Assembly: GCF_010747415.1 (NCBI RefSeq) | Contig: NZ_JAAGNZ010000001.1 | Location: forward strand, 3,100,001 to 3,164,000 | DNA length: 64,000 nucleotides | From: Spirosoma agri | Lineage (GTDB): Bacteria > Bacteroidota > Bacteroidia > Cytophagales > Spirosomataceae | Direction of reading: 5' to 3' | Shown: piece by piece, positions 25,234 to 35,700 of the stretch | Layout: each line of letters begins with the position of its first letter | Numbering within the stretch: position 1 is the first letter of the stretch | The notes under the pieces: model-generated | Seen by the model: only the letters and a program-made list of their open reading frames with translations | Database searches by the model: none | Told to the model about the DNA's origin: nothing | Made by a program: the position numbers and the translations under genes

Positions 25234-25566
25234 ATGGCAACGCTTGCTCACTCAACCACTGATTACACCACGACACCCGCAACCAACTGGTTAACGGCCT
25301 ACAACAACTACGTCGCCAAAGCGGAGTTTAACCGCATCGGTTGGGCCGCAACGGCGGTGGCGATTCAGGGCTGCATTCTTTCACCAACGCTCCTATTGGT
25401 CATGGCTTACCATGGTGGTGGCGACTGGCAGTTTCTGGCCAGCATGATGGGTTTCCTGCTGGTGCTGGTGCCAATCTTATCCGCCCTGCCCGTTAAATAC
25501 ATATTTCCGACGTTTGCCGCTAGCCTGGTCCTTCACTTGCTCATTATCCTGATCGATCTCCTTTAG
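25234..25566 (+). CDS. small membrane protein, unknown
   Basis: 110 residues from the ATG at 25234. Two or three hydrophobic helices (WAATAVAIQGCILSPTLLLV, FLASMMGFLLVLVPILSAL, FAASLVLHLLIILIDLL) after a polar Thr-rich N-terminus. No family recognised. Its transcript ends at the long hairpin at 25632-25702. Confidence 0.6.
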   Translation: MATLAHSTTDYTTTPATNWLTAYNNYVAKAEFNRIGWAATAVAIQGCILSPTLLLVMAYHGGGDWQFLASMMGFLLVLVPILSALPVKYIFPTFAASLVLHLLIILIDLL

Positions 25567-25631
25567 CAATGCATCGACAGGTTCGGCGAAAACGGCCTTC
25601 CTGATGCCTAGTGTAGTACCAGTACGTGATC

Positions 25632-25702
25632 CAGAAACGGAAGACGGGTCAGAATCGTGAACGGCTGCGCTGAACACGATTCTGACCCGTCTTCCGTTTC
25701 TG
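25632..25702. terminator. very long perfect hairpin between convergent genes
   Basis: 25632-25659 is the perfect reverse complement of 25675-25702 (28 bp), with a 15-nt loop; a one-base bulge lets the stem extend further. It lies between a small membrane gene and the hybrid kinase stop at 25704. It should stop or stabilise transcripts from both sides, although the T run is short. Confidence 0.6.
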
Positions 25703-25703
25703 A

Positions 25704-28700
25704 TCAGACTGCGCTGGGGGCTTTCGTCATCAACACGATAACGTGATTGATTTCCGACTGGGTCTGGTCCAGCAACTCCCCCACGACGGTAGGCTCGAAC
25801 TGGTCCAGATGCTCCAGTCGGTAGGCTAGCTGCGCCAATGTAGGCATACCGGCACTCAGGGCGGTTCCCCGCAGCTTATGCCCCGCCGACTTCAACCCGG
25901 TCAGATTCCAGGTTTCTCCCTGTTGGAGCAGCATTCCTAATGAACTGGTCAGCTCGCTTTCGGCCGCTTCCAGCAGCATCTCCAGAACAGCCTCATCCTC
26001 CCCAACCATATTTATCAATACCTGCCGGTCGAAGTGATCGTCGGTGCTTTCTTCTTTTATAGGCAGGGGCGGCTCAACAGGCTGCGGTTTCAGCCATTTC
26101 TGAACAAGTAAAGCCATCGACTGCTCAACGATGGGTTTTGTGATGAAATCATCCATGCCCGCTGCCAGACACTTTTCCCGTTCGCCTTTTACGGTGCCAG
26201 CCGTCAGGGCAATGATCGGCACGTGGTGATCCTGCTCCAGTTCCCGGATGCGCCGGGTGGCCTCGTACCCGTTCATAACCGGCATCTGAATATCCATCAG
26301 CACCAGGTCAGGCCGTTGCCGGCTGTACAGATCAACCGCTTCCTGCCCGTTGATAGCCTCCATGATCTGCGCGTTGGGAATCAGCTTCCTGACGAGCGTT
26401 TTGGCCAGCAACTGGTTTATGGTATTATCTTCCACCAGCAACACATGGACGATCTGCGTGTCTATCGGGACCGGCCTATCGATTTCCACTGGCACCGGGC
26501 TGTCCTTGTGCTGCCCCAGCCGGGAGATGGTCCGGAACAGGTCCGTCATTTTGACCGGTTTCACCAGGCGCTGGCTGATCGCCAGGGTTTCGCTGGCTCG
26601 CATCAGGTGTTCGTCATCGGATGAGCTGTGCAGCAGAATAATGGCTTGCTTATCGGTCGTATCGGCGAAGTTCGCCCGGATTTTCCCGATCGTTTCCAGA
26701 CCATCCATATAGGGCATGTGGTAATCCATCAGGATCAAGTCATACGACTTGTTCTTGGCCAGCAGCTGGAGGGCTTCAAATCCGTTGCTGGCTTCATCAA
26801 CGCCGATTTGTTTTAACAAAAACATTTGCCTCAGGATCAGCCTGTTGTTTTCGTTATCATCGACGATAAGCACGTTTCGGATCTGGTCCATACCCTGCCA
26901 GTTGATGGGGTCGCCGGTCTCTGCCCGCAGGGTTATATCGAACGAAAAACAGCTTCCTTCACCGGGCTTACTCACCAGGTCGAGCCGACTTCCCATCAGC
27001 CCCAACAGCTTATTGGAGATGGTCAACCCCAGGCCGGTTCCCCCGTATTTTTTCGTGGTGGACGCATCCTCCTGCGAAAACGCATCGAAGATACGGTCCT
27101 GCATCTCAGGCTTGATGCCAATTCCCGTGTCCCGCACCTCGAATCGAAAGGTGACATACGACTGGGTAGGATCGGTCAACGGCGTGATCTTCAGTTCAAT
27201 TTCGCCAGTCTCGGTAAATTTGACCGCGTTGCCCAGCAGATTCACCAGGATCTGTTTCAGGCGCACCGAATCGGTATAAATAAACCGGGGCAGATCGGTG
27301 GGCAGATTCAGCAGCATCTCAAGTCCCTTATTCTGAGCCTGGTACGTAATGATACCGGCGGCCTGGCTACTGATCTCGTAGACATCGACCTTCTCGATAG
27401 CGATCTCCAGTTTACCGGCTTCGATCTTCGAAAAATCCAGAATATCGTTGATGATGCTCAGTAATGCATTCGCCGACTGGTCGACAATGGACAGATACTG
27501 GTGCTGGGTTTCATTCAGCGATGTTTTCAGCACCAGATCCGTAAACCCGATTACGCCGTTCAGTGGCGTTCTGATTTCGTGGCTCATATTGGCCAGAAAT
27601 TCGGATTTGGCCACGCTGGCCTGTTCGGCCTGTTGCTTGGCTTTGGTCAGTTCATTTCGTTGCAGACAGGATTCGGTAATGTCCTGAGTGAACATCATAA
27701 CCCCACCGATCGTCCCGTCGAACTGATACCAAGGCCTGATTTCCCAGCAGATATACTGCTTATGATCCCAGCCATCCGGTTGCCAGACATCCTCGTCGTT
27801 CTTCTCCACCGCTCCGTTCAGACACCGGTCAAAGACGGCGGCCCAGGCGGGGGATAACGTTGGTGATACCTCATACAGTGTCAGGCCGATCACACTGCCC
27901 AGCAGCCGGTAATCATCCAGCCAACGCTGACTCACCGCCAGATACGTCAGTGATTTATCGAACATGGCTACTGCTGCCGGCGCGTGTTCGACGAAAGCTG
28001 CCAGTCGTAACTTCTCGTTGATCAGGGCCTGTTCCGCTTTTTTCTTTTCGTCGATGTCTTGAAACGTCCCGTACAAACGTCGGCATGCGGTCCCTTCACG
28101 CTCGGGTCTTCCCACGATGCGCACCCACACCTGCCGATTAGCCGCCGTAACGATCTGCACTTCGATGTCAAACGAAATACCTTCCTTAATCGATCGATCG
28201 ACCGACTCGACAATGAGGTCATAATTCTTTCCCCTGAAAAACGTTTCGCCCGTATCGAGCAGGGGCTTAAAATCATCGGGTACATCATGGATTGCCTTCG
28301 TCACGGATGACCAATACATGGTGCCCTGCGCAAAATCCGCTTCCCAGGTGCCGATGCGGGCCACTTCGTTCGTTTGCTCCAGCATCTGCTTGGTCCACAT
28401 CAGATCGACTTCCAGCTGGTGTCGCCGGGTGATGTCGATGGCATTCCCGATGATGTAGGGGTCGCCGTTTAGCTCATGTTCCAGAATGTTGGTGAACAGC
28501 CAGATGTGCAGGGAGCCGTTTTTATGCAGCGTATGCATAATACCCTTCGCCTTACCGGTCTTTCGAATGCTGTCCAGATAGGCGTCGAAGCCCGCATGAT
28601 GCTCCGGCGGAACGATCTCCTGGAGCCGATGACCAACCAGCTCGTCGGCCTGATAGCCCAATATCTGAGCCCCGGCGCTATTGACGCTCAGCAATTTACC

Positions 28701-29627
28701 CTCTAGATCATGAATACACATGAGTCCCTGCGAGTTCTCGAAGAAGGAGCGGAATCGCTTCTCCGACTGATGCAGTTGAGCCTCGTTCTGTTTTTCGTCG
28801 GTAACATCACGGGCAATGGCAAACAGATAACCCGTTGCCGGTTCGGGCGTAGCGACCCATTGCAGATGGCGGTAAGTTCCATTTTGACACCGGAAACGGT
28901 GGGTAAAGTTGATGGTTGTTGTCCCAGACGCCACCTGACTGATCATCTGTTGGGTAACCACCCGGTCGTCCGGATGGACCAACTCGAAAAGTGAGGTCGT
29001 CAGCAAGTAGTCTTCATCCCAGCCGACGACCTGGTGAAAGGCCGGATTTATTTTTTTGAGATACCCGTCGGTACCCGCCACGAAGATCAAATCATTGGAC
29101 AGCGTGAACAGGTTATTGAAGTAGGTCAATTCCTGTTTTTGCCGATGCTCGACAATGAGCGCGGTTGCCATTTCGCCCAGCATGATCATCGCCTTCTGCT
29201 GATTATCGGTCAGTTTCCGGGGCGTACGATCCAGCACGCATAGCGTACCCAAGGCATACCCATCCGGATCTGTCAGGGGATAACCGGCATAAAACCGGAC
29301 CTTCGGCTCGTCGATGACGAACGGATTTTCCTTAAACCGAACATCATCAGCCGTGTCTTCTACTTCGAAGATGTCGCTCTCCAGAATAGCGTACTGGCAA
29401 AACGAAATGTCCCGACTGGTTTCGGTTCCCTCGACGCCTACCTGCGACTTGAACCATTGCCGTTTCTCATCAATCAGCGTTACGAGCGATATGGGTGTCT
29501 CGCAGATCAGAGAGGCCAGTTCGGTCAATCGATCAAAGGCCTTGTCGGGCAGGGTATCCAGAATTTGATACCGATGCAAAGCGTCTAATCGCTTGGTTTC
29601 ATTAGGGGGAAAAGGCGTAGACTCCAC
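25704..29627 (-). CDS. GAF-multi-PAS hybrid histidine kinase with two receivers and HPt
   Basis: 1307 residues. Order: GAF (about 20-165, LICETPISLVTLIDEKRQWF and SFCQYAIL), then four PAS domains to about 660, HisKA with ANMSHEIRTPLNG (H683), HATPase with NLLGNAVKFTE, DTGIGI and GGTGLGLTI, receiver 1 with D968 in LILMDYHMPYMDG, receiver 2 with D1112 in LVLMDIQMPVMNG, and a C-terminal HPt with H1250 in AGHKLRGTAL. A full His-Asp-His-Asp relay is thus carried on one chain, with no TM segment. The GAF/PAS array is cytoplasmic and probably binds a small ligand. No separate output gene adjoins it; the next gene starts 265 bp away. Confidence 0.93.
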   Translation of the reverse strand: MESTPFPPNETKRLDALHRYQILDTLPDKAFDRLTELASLICETPISLVTLIDEKRQWFKSQVGVEGTETSRDISFCQYAILESDIFEVEDTADDVRFKENPFVIDEPKVRFYAGYPLTDPDGYALGTLCVLDRTPRKLTDNQQKAMIMLGEMATALIVEHRQKQELTYFNNLFTLSNDLIFVAGTDGYLKKINPAFHQVVGWDEDYLLTTSLFELVHPDDRVVTQQMISQVASGTTTINFTHRFRCQNGTYRHLQWVATPEPATGYLFAIARDVTDEKQNEAQLHQSEKRFRSFFENSQGLMCIHDLEGKLLSVNSAGAQILGYQADELVGHRLQEIVPPEHHAGFDAYLDSIRKTGKAKGIMHTLHKNGSLHIWLFTNILEHELNGDPYIIGNAIDITRRHQLEVDLMWTKQMLEQTNEVARIGTWEADFAQGTMYWSSVTKAIHDVPDDFKPLLDTGETFFRGKNYDLIVESVDRSIKEGISFDIEVQIVTAANRQVWVRIVGRPEREGTACRRLYGTFQDIDEKKKAEQALINEKLRLAAFVEHAPAAVAMFDKSLTYLAVSQRWLDDYRLLGSVIGLTLYEVSPTLSPAWAAVFDRCLNGAVEKNDEDVWQPDGWDHKQYICWEIRPWYQFDGTIGGVMMFTQDITESCLQRNELTKAKQQAEQASVAKSEFLANMSHEIRTPLNGVIGFTDLVLKTSLNETQHQYLSIVDQSANALLSIINDILDFSKIEAGKLEIAIEKVDVYEISSQAAGIITYQAQNKGLEMLLNLPTDLPRFIYTDSVRLKQILVNLLGNAVKFTETGEIELKITPLTDPTQSYVTFRFEVRDTGIGIKPEMQDRIFDAFSQEDASTTKKYGGTGLGLTISNKLLGLMGSRLDLVSKPGEGSCFSFDITLRAETGDPINWQGMDQIRNVLIVDDNENNRLILRQMFLLKQIGVDEASNGFEALQLLAKNKSYDLILMDYHMPYMDGLETIGKIRANFADTTDKQAIILLHSSSDDEHLMRASETLAISQRLVKPVKMTDLFRTISRLGQHKDSPVPVEIDRPVPIDTQIVHVLLVEDNTINQLLAKTLVRKLIPNAQIMEAINGQEAVDLYSRQRPDLVLMDIQMPVMNGYEATRRIRELEQDHHVPIIALTAGTVKGEREKCLAAGMDDFITKPIVEQSMALLVQKWLKPQPVEPPLPIKEESTDDHFDRQVLINMVGEDEAVLEMLLEAAESELTSSLGMLLQQGETWNLTGLKSAGHKLRGTALSAGMPTLAQLAYRLEHLDQFEPTVVGELLDQTQSEINHVIVLMTKAPSAV

Positions 29628-29892
29628 TAAGTAATGATTTAGGGATTTAAGCGATCAATTTCCCACCAATATATTACCAATATTTATTTTTTAGTAACAA
29701 TATATAAATAATTGATATGGATCGAACTTTCTGGTATAACCGTCTCCGGTATCGACCGATCGATTTGTCCGACCCGGTCCCGATAAAACGCTGATTTTTC
29801 TACCATTTTGTGCGCTGTTAGTAGGCTTACAGCATCGGGCCTTTTTCAGGACCTACCCCTGTATACGTTACTCCCTAACGACTGAACGGCCA

Positions 29893-30681
29893 TTACCGAC
29901 CCAGCCAATCCTTGAACTCAGTGATCCGGCTCAAACTGACGAACACCTCATGTCTGGAAGCAGGCAGTAGGTCCAGCTTTAATTTACCCGCCGAGTAGGC
30001 ATGGATGGCGTGTATAGCAGGTCTGGCCACCAGAAACTGACGGTTCACGCGAAAAAACCGAACAGGATCGAGCATACCCGATACCTGATCGAGGCTGTAT
30101 TCAACAGGCAGTGATAACCCTTCTCTGGTGATCAGAAACGTCGCTTTCTCTTCCGAAAAAAAGTAGGCGACATCCGTTACCTCCACACTCCGAATTTTTG
30201 TACCCAGGCTGACCATGAAGCGTTCTTTATAGGCCGGGTCACGGGGTTTTTGTATCAACGCCAGCAGGGTGTTTAAATCAGGCAAACCAGGCTGCGTACG
30301 AATGGCCTTGAACTTCTCCAATGCTGCTACCAGTTCGTCGTAGTCAACGGGTTTGAGCAGGTAATCAATGCTGTTGACCTTAAACGCCTTGATCATGTAC
30401 TCCTCGTAAGCCGTCGTAAAAATAACGGGAACAGTCAACCCGGTCTGTTCAAAAATGGTAAAAGCAAGCCCATCCTCCAGGTGAATATCCATAAAGACCA
30501 GATCGGGAGGAGACGACTGGTGGTGGCCCGGTTGGCCGTGACCCTGTTCGCGAAACCAGGCCACGGCTTCGTTGACCGAAGGCAGCTGCGCCACGATGTG
30601 CAGCGTCGGGTCATATTTTTTGAGCATCCGCTCCAACTGCCGGGCGGTACGGGCTTCATCTTCGATGATGACAACGTTCAT
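29893..30681 (-). CDS. LytTR-family response regulator
   Basis: 262 residues. Receiver at 1-120 with acidic pocket VVIIEDEA (E7, D8), phospho-acceptor D65 in LVFMDIHLEDG, switch Thr in VIFTTAYEEYMIKAF, and Lys in YLLKPVDYDEL. C-terminal LytTR DNA-binding domain at about 155-255 (DVAYFFSEEKATFLITREG, YSLDQVSGMLDPVRFFRVNRQFLVA). Its start overlaps the kinase gene by 4 bp. It binds DNA repeats upstream of target genes; the secreted protein and GH106 gene just across the divergent promoter are possible targets. Confidence 0.93.
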   Translation of the reverse strand: MNVVIIEDEARTARQLERMLKKYDPTLHIVAQLPSVNEAVAWFREQGHGQPGHHQSSPPDLVFMDIHLEDGLAFTIFEQTGLTVPVIFTTAYEEYMIKAFKVNSIDYLLKPVDYDELVAALEKFKAIRTQPGLPDLNTLLALIQKPRDPAYKERFMVSLGTKIRSVEVTDVAYFFSEEKATFLITREGLSLPVEYSLDQVSGMLDPVRFFRVNRQFLVARPAIHAIHAYSAGKLKLDLLPASRHEVFVSLSRITEFKDWLGR

Positions 30682-31787
30682 ACGATAAGCGGGATTTTTA
30701 CGATAAATAAACCGTGTTGTTCACCGTACCAGACCTCGCGCTCGGTTAGGAGGGAATAGCGATTGCTGATGTTCGTCAAACCAACGCCCGTCGAGGGTTC
30801 AGGCTGATCGCGGGGTTGCAGCCGATTTTCGACGATCAGGAACTCATTGTCATCATAAATCCGTACCTGAAGCCGCTCCCGAATCGACATGCGGTTGTGC
30901 TTGACGGCATTCTCGACGACGAGTTGCAGCGATAAAGGCGCAATCCGGTACTGGTTCTGCACCGCTTCGGGCACGTCAAGAAGCACCTCGAACTTATTTT
31001 CAAAGCGTATCTGAAGCAAAAACGTATACGCCTGAATAAAGTCGAGTTCGGTTTTCAGCGACACCATATCCTGATCCCGTTGCTCCAGCAGGTACCGATA
31101 GGCTTTGGACAATTGCTTGATAAACTGCTCGGACAGGTCGACATCCTCGTGAATGAGCGAGGTGAGGATACTCAGACTGTTGAACAGAAAGTGGGGACTC
31201 AGTTGGTTCTTCAACGCTTCGAACTGACTCAGTACCGCTTCTTTTTCCAGTCGTTCGGCCCGTAGCTGGACGTTCTTTAATTGCTGAAACGCACGGGCAT
31301 TGATCGTCAAATCAAACGCCGACAGCATGATCGCTACCGAAAAACCGACGTTCGCCCGGGCCACGTAGGCCAGCACCTCGGGAGGAAACGGTAGCTTGGG
31401 ATTCTTGGGTTGAAGGGATGGCCAGAGATAGAACAAAAGCGTAAAGCTCAATCCCAGCACTTTCTGAAAGGCAAACACAAACAGGACGGCCAGTCCCAGC
31501 GAGACCAGAATCGTAGTCAGGATGGCTTTCCAGCTGAATTCCTGCAAAAAATCATCATCAAACCAGTTAAATAGCTGGCGCTGAATCCAGTCGGTGGCGT
31601 TGATCCAGATAAAATACATCACCAGAACGACGACGCTGTATCCCAGAAAAAAAGGCACTGCCGGGATAATAGACTTTGTTTGCCAGGTTGAATCGGATAG
31701 ATTGACGTAAACAAGCAGGGGCGAATAGAGCAGCAGCAGTCGGACGGCTAGTTGCCATTTTTTACCGGAAGTTAACTGCTCAGCCAT
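30678..31787 (-). CDS. LytS/YehU-type sensor histidine kinase
   Basis: 369 residues. Four TM helices in the first about 165 residues (VRLLLLYSPLLVYVNL, AVPFFLGYSVVVLVMYFIWI, AILTTILVSLGLAVLFVFAF, NVGFSVAIMLSAF), then a His_kinase domain with LKNQLSPHFLFNSLSILTSLI (H199) and an ATPase domain with PLSLQLVVENAVKHN and STGVGLTNISNRY. This is the standard partner of LytTR regulators in Bacteroidetes and overlaps one by 4 bp. Confidence 0.93.
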   Translation of the reverse strand: MAEQLTSGKKWQLAVRLLLLYSPLLVYVNLSDSTWQTKSIIPAVPFFLGYSVVVLVMYFIWINATDWIQRQLFNWFDDDFLQEFSWKAILTTILVSLGLAVLFVFAFQKVLGLSFTLLFYLWPSLQPKNPKLPFPPEVLAYVARANVGFSVAIMLSAFDLTINARAFQQLKNVQLRAERLEKEAVLSQFEALKNQLSPHFLFNSLSILTSLIHEDVDLSEQFIKQLSKAYRYLLEQRDQDMVSLKTELDFIQAYTFLLQIRFENKFEVLLDVPEAVQNQYRIAPLSLQLVVENAVKHNRMSIRERLQVRIYDDNEFLIVENRLQPRDQPEPSTGVGLTNISNRYSLLTEREVWYGEQHGLFIVKIPLIV

Positions 31788-32188
31788 AACGAATCAGGGG
31801 TTGACTACTGTTGAAATTACCAGGCGGGAAGGTCGGCAAAAAAAGAAAATTGACCAGCGCCGGGCGTTAGCGGCTGAATGAGGGATTTTCCGGGATGAGT
31901 AACCCAACTCGTTGTCCAGTCCCCATCGTACGCATTCCGCCATGCCGGCTAAAGCAGTGAATCGTCCTGATTATACCCAGTCCCTCAGGCTGTTCTTTTC
32001 ATTGACCGCCACCACTTCATCAAGTTTACGTAGCGCATTCATCCCGAAAAAAGCCACGGTTGTCCGGCTTTTCCGGGTGCTCGGTAACAATGATTTTCCG
32101 GGGCAGATCGCTCATGACACCTTTGTCTCACTGGATGGCCAACGTGGTCAATCAGAACAACCAATCAAATACTAAAAAAATAAAAGCC
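31788..32188. other. divergent intergenic region
   Basis: It lies between the LytS kinase and a small secreted protein. In-frame upstream extension of the next gene is unlikely to be coding. No strong promoter match seen; LytTR target repeats could lie here. Confidence 0.35.
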
Positions 32189-32542
32189 ATGAAAAACGCA
32201 CTTGTGTTAATGCTCGGATTACTTGCTGGTACTGCATCATTCGCTAATCCATCGACGCCTAAAACGGCAGCCGCTCAGACCCATGTGGTTATGACAACGG
32301 AGCATAAAATCAAACTCTATGTTCAGCCCCTCCAAACCAAAGGCCAGCTTTCGATTCTGGATGCCGGTGGTCAGCCAGTTTATACGAAAACGGTAGCGCT
32401 CCAAAAAGGATTGAGTCAGCAATTCGACATTTCGGACTTAGGCACCGGCACCTACCAACTAACGCTGAAAACGGATCAGGAAACAGTCACCAAACGGTTC
32501 GTTGTACAGGCAAATCCCAATCAGAGCTTTGTTGTTCAGTGA
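32189..32542 (+). CDS. small secreted protein, DUF3244-like
   Basis: 117 residues from the ATG at 32189, which opens a clean signal peptide (MKNALVLMLGLLAGTASFA). The mature part is a single beta-sandwich-like unit (KIKLYVQPLQTKGQLSILDA, QPVYTKTVAL, FDISDLGTGTYQLTLKTDQ, TVTKRFVV), similar in pattern to T9SS-type tails and DUF3244. A paralogue lies at 48791-49165. Probably periplasmic or surface-bound. Function unknown. Confidence 0.75.
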   Translation: MKNALVLMLGLLAGTASFANPSTPKTAAAQTHVVMTTEHKIKLYVQPLQTKGQLSILDAGGQPVYTKTVALQKGLSQQFDISDLGTGTYQLTLKTDQETVTKRFVVQANPNQSFVVQ

Positions 32543-32734
32543 TCCTGCGTCGCTACGCAAACGATGTGGGGTGATTAGCGGATTGCCGGCTGGGGCACAG
32601 AGAAAGACCACGTCGATAACCCCTGCGGTCCGGGGTATATAGTTCAGCGACGCTAAGTAATAATACGCACAAAATGGCTTCTCCCCCTGGAGCCGGTACG
32701 CGCTCCTTCCGAACACCCCTACGACCACTTTTCT

Positions 32735-35700
32735 ATGAAAAAGATCACCCTGCTGGCCTGGATGTTACCGGCGGTTGCGTTTGCGCAGCAGCCGGCACTC
32801 CGGCAAGGCTTTCAGACACCGCCCGACGCGGCCAAACCCCGCGTGTGGTGGCATTGGATGAACGGCAACATTACCAAAGACGGGATCACGAAAGACCTCG
32901 AATGGATGAAGCGCGTCGGCATCGGCGGCTTCCAGAACTTCGATGCCAGCCTGTTTACGCCCGCCGTCACGCCGAAAAAACTGGTGTTCATGACGCCCGA
33001 ATGGAAAGACGCGTTTAAACACACCACCGATCTGGCCCAAAAACTGGGTCTCGAAATGGCCATTGCCGGGTCGCCGGGCTGGAGCGTAACGGGTGGCCCG
33101 TGGGTACCCGCCAGCGACGCCATGAAAAAATACGTCTGGTCCGAAACGCGGGTGTCGGGCGGGCAGCCGTTTGCGGGTAAGCTTCCTCAACCCCCAAACA
33201 CAACGGGTAAATTTCAGAATGTGGCGCTGACTCCCGATGCGTTCAGCCAGTCGGCGGGTAAGGAGTCCACTTACTACGCCGATGCCGCCGTCATTGCCTA
33301 TCGTCTACCCGCGACCGAAAAACCGGTTTCGTCACTGAACCCGACCATCACATCGAGTGGCGGCACGTTTAGCCTGACCGAATTGACCGACGGTGACCTG
33401 GCGAATGCCAAACTGCTGCCACCCATGGAAGTGGGACAGGATATGTGGATTCAGTATGCCTTCAGCAGCCCGCAGAAGATCAAGGCGTTTACCATCGTTG
33501 GGGCAGCGCCAGCGGGCGAACTGGCCGAATTTCGAGGAATGCCCGACAACCGGATGCTGAAAGTGAGCGACGACGGGGTAAACTTCCGGGATGTCGTCCT
33601 CATCCGGGGCAGTACCATTCCCCAAACCACGATGGGCATTCTGCCCACAATGGCCAAATACTTCCGGTTTACGTTCAAGACCGAGAAGCCCGAAGGTAAT
33701 GCCTTCGCGGCCATGACGGGCGGCAGCGCGGAGCCCGGTAAGCCGCAGGGCGTACCCGTCGCGGAACTGGTGCTGTACAATACGGACCGCATAGACTTGT
33801 TCGAGCAGAAAGCCGGTTTCAGTCCGTGGCAGGAAAGCACGCATTCACTGGTGAAGCCCGGTGCGGATGCCATCCCGACGCAGGACATCGTGGATCTGAC
33901 GTCGAAAATGAGCGCTGATGGTACGCTGAACTGGACGCCACCCGCCGGGGGAGACTGGGTGGTGATGCGGCTGGGGTATTCGATCACGGGCCGCAAAAAT
34001 CACCCCGCTTCGCCGGAGGCTACGGGTCTGGAAGTCGATAAGCTCGATAAGGTAGCAGTCCGGAAATACATCGATACCTATCTGGACATGTACAAGGATG
34101 CCACCAGGGGCCAGATGGGTGCGAAAGGGTTGCAATACATGGTCCTGGACAGCTACGAAGCGGGGCACATGACCTGGACCAAAGCCATGCCCGAGGAGTT
34201 CCTCAAACGACGGGGTTATGACCTCAGGCCCTGGCTTCCGGTGTTGACGGGTCGTGTGGTGAAGAGCGCCGAAGACAGCGAGCAGTTTTTGTGGGATTTC
34301 AGAAAGACCATCGGTGAACTGATCGTTGACAACCACTATGAGGTGATCGGTGATGCCCTGCACGCCCGCGGTATGAAGCGTTACACGGAGTCGCACGAGA
34401 ACGGCCGGATCTATCTGGCCGATGGTATGGATGTGAAACGCAAAGCCGAGGTTCCGATGTCGGCCATGTGGACGCCGGGTAGTCTGGCCGGTGGCGCTGA
34501 TGAAGAGGTGCGAAGCGAAGCCGATATTCGGGAGGCCGCTTCGGTAGCGCACATCTACGGGCAGAATCTGGTGGCTGCGGAGTCGATGACCTCCATTCAG
34601 CATGCGTTTAGCTGGCACCCCGAAAAACTCAAACGCACCGCCGATCTGGAAATGGCATCGGGGCTAAACCGGTTCGTGATCCATACGTCAGTCCATCAGC
34701 CGCTGGATGACAAGAAACCGGGTCTTTCGCTGGGGCCCTTCGGCCAGTATTTTACCCGCCAGGAAACCTGGGCCGAGCAGGCCAAACCCTGGATGGATTA
34801 CCTGGGGCGGAGTTGCTTTTTGCTTCAACAGGGCAAACCTGTCGTGGATGTGCTGTATTACTACGGCGAGAACAACAACATCACGCAGGCATTTGCGCAG
34901 AAACTACCCGCCATCCCGGCTGGCTACGCGTATGATTTCGCCAATTCGTCGGTGGTAAAAAATACGCTACGCGTGGAAAACGGTAAGATCACAACGCCAA
35001 GCGGTCAGCAATACCGCCTGCTGGTGCTTGATTCGTCGGCGCGGACGATGACGCTGCCGGTGTTGAAAAAACTGGGCGACCTGGTCAAAGCCGGTATGCA
35101 CGTGGCTGGAGTCAAACCGGAGCGTTCGCCCAGCCTGAGCGATAAACCCAACGAATTTACTGCGCTGGTGAATCAAATCTGGAGTAGCCCGAACGTATCG
35201 ACGAAGCCGGTTGAAGCGGTGCTGCACGAACTGGGCGTTCAACAAGATGTTCTCATTTCCGGTGCCAAATCAACGGTCCTGTACGTTCACCGCCAGACGA
35301 CGGACCGCGACCCGTCCGATCTCTACTGGCTCGATAACCGCAGTGATAGCCCGAACGAAGCAACCATTAGCTTCCGCATCACGGGTAAAGCACCGGAACT
35401 ATGGAACCCCCAGACGGGCAAAACTGCAACCGTATCGTACGAGATCAAAGACGGACGAACGATCATTCCCCTTACGTTCGAGTCGTGGGAAGCCTACTTT
35501 ATTGTCTTTCGCAACAAGGCAACAGTCGCTTCGTACACCAGACCCGCCGTTACGGAATCGCCCGTTGCCCGCGTAACCGGTGCGTGGACAGTTACTTTTC
35601 AGGAAGGCCGGGGCGCTCCCCCAAGCGCTACGGTCAACACGTTGGCGTCGTTAACCGAAAACGCCGAGCCGGGCATCAAATACTTTTCCGGCACAGCCGC

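Noticed and set aside
26826-27464. 212-codon plus-strand frame
   Set aside because: Antisense to the hybrid kinase receiver and kinase domains, which carry all expected motifs.
33845-34618. 257-codon minus-strand frame
   Set aside because: It lies wholly opposite the GH106 gene; long antisense frames are common in coding DNA of this composition and no family motif is seen.
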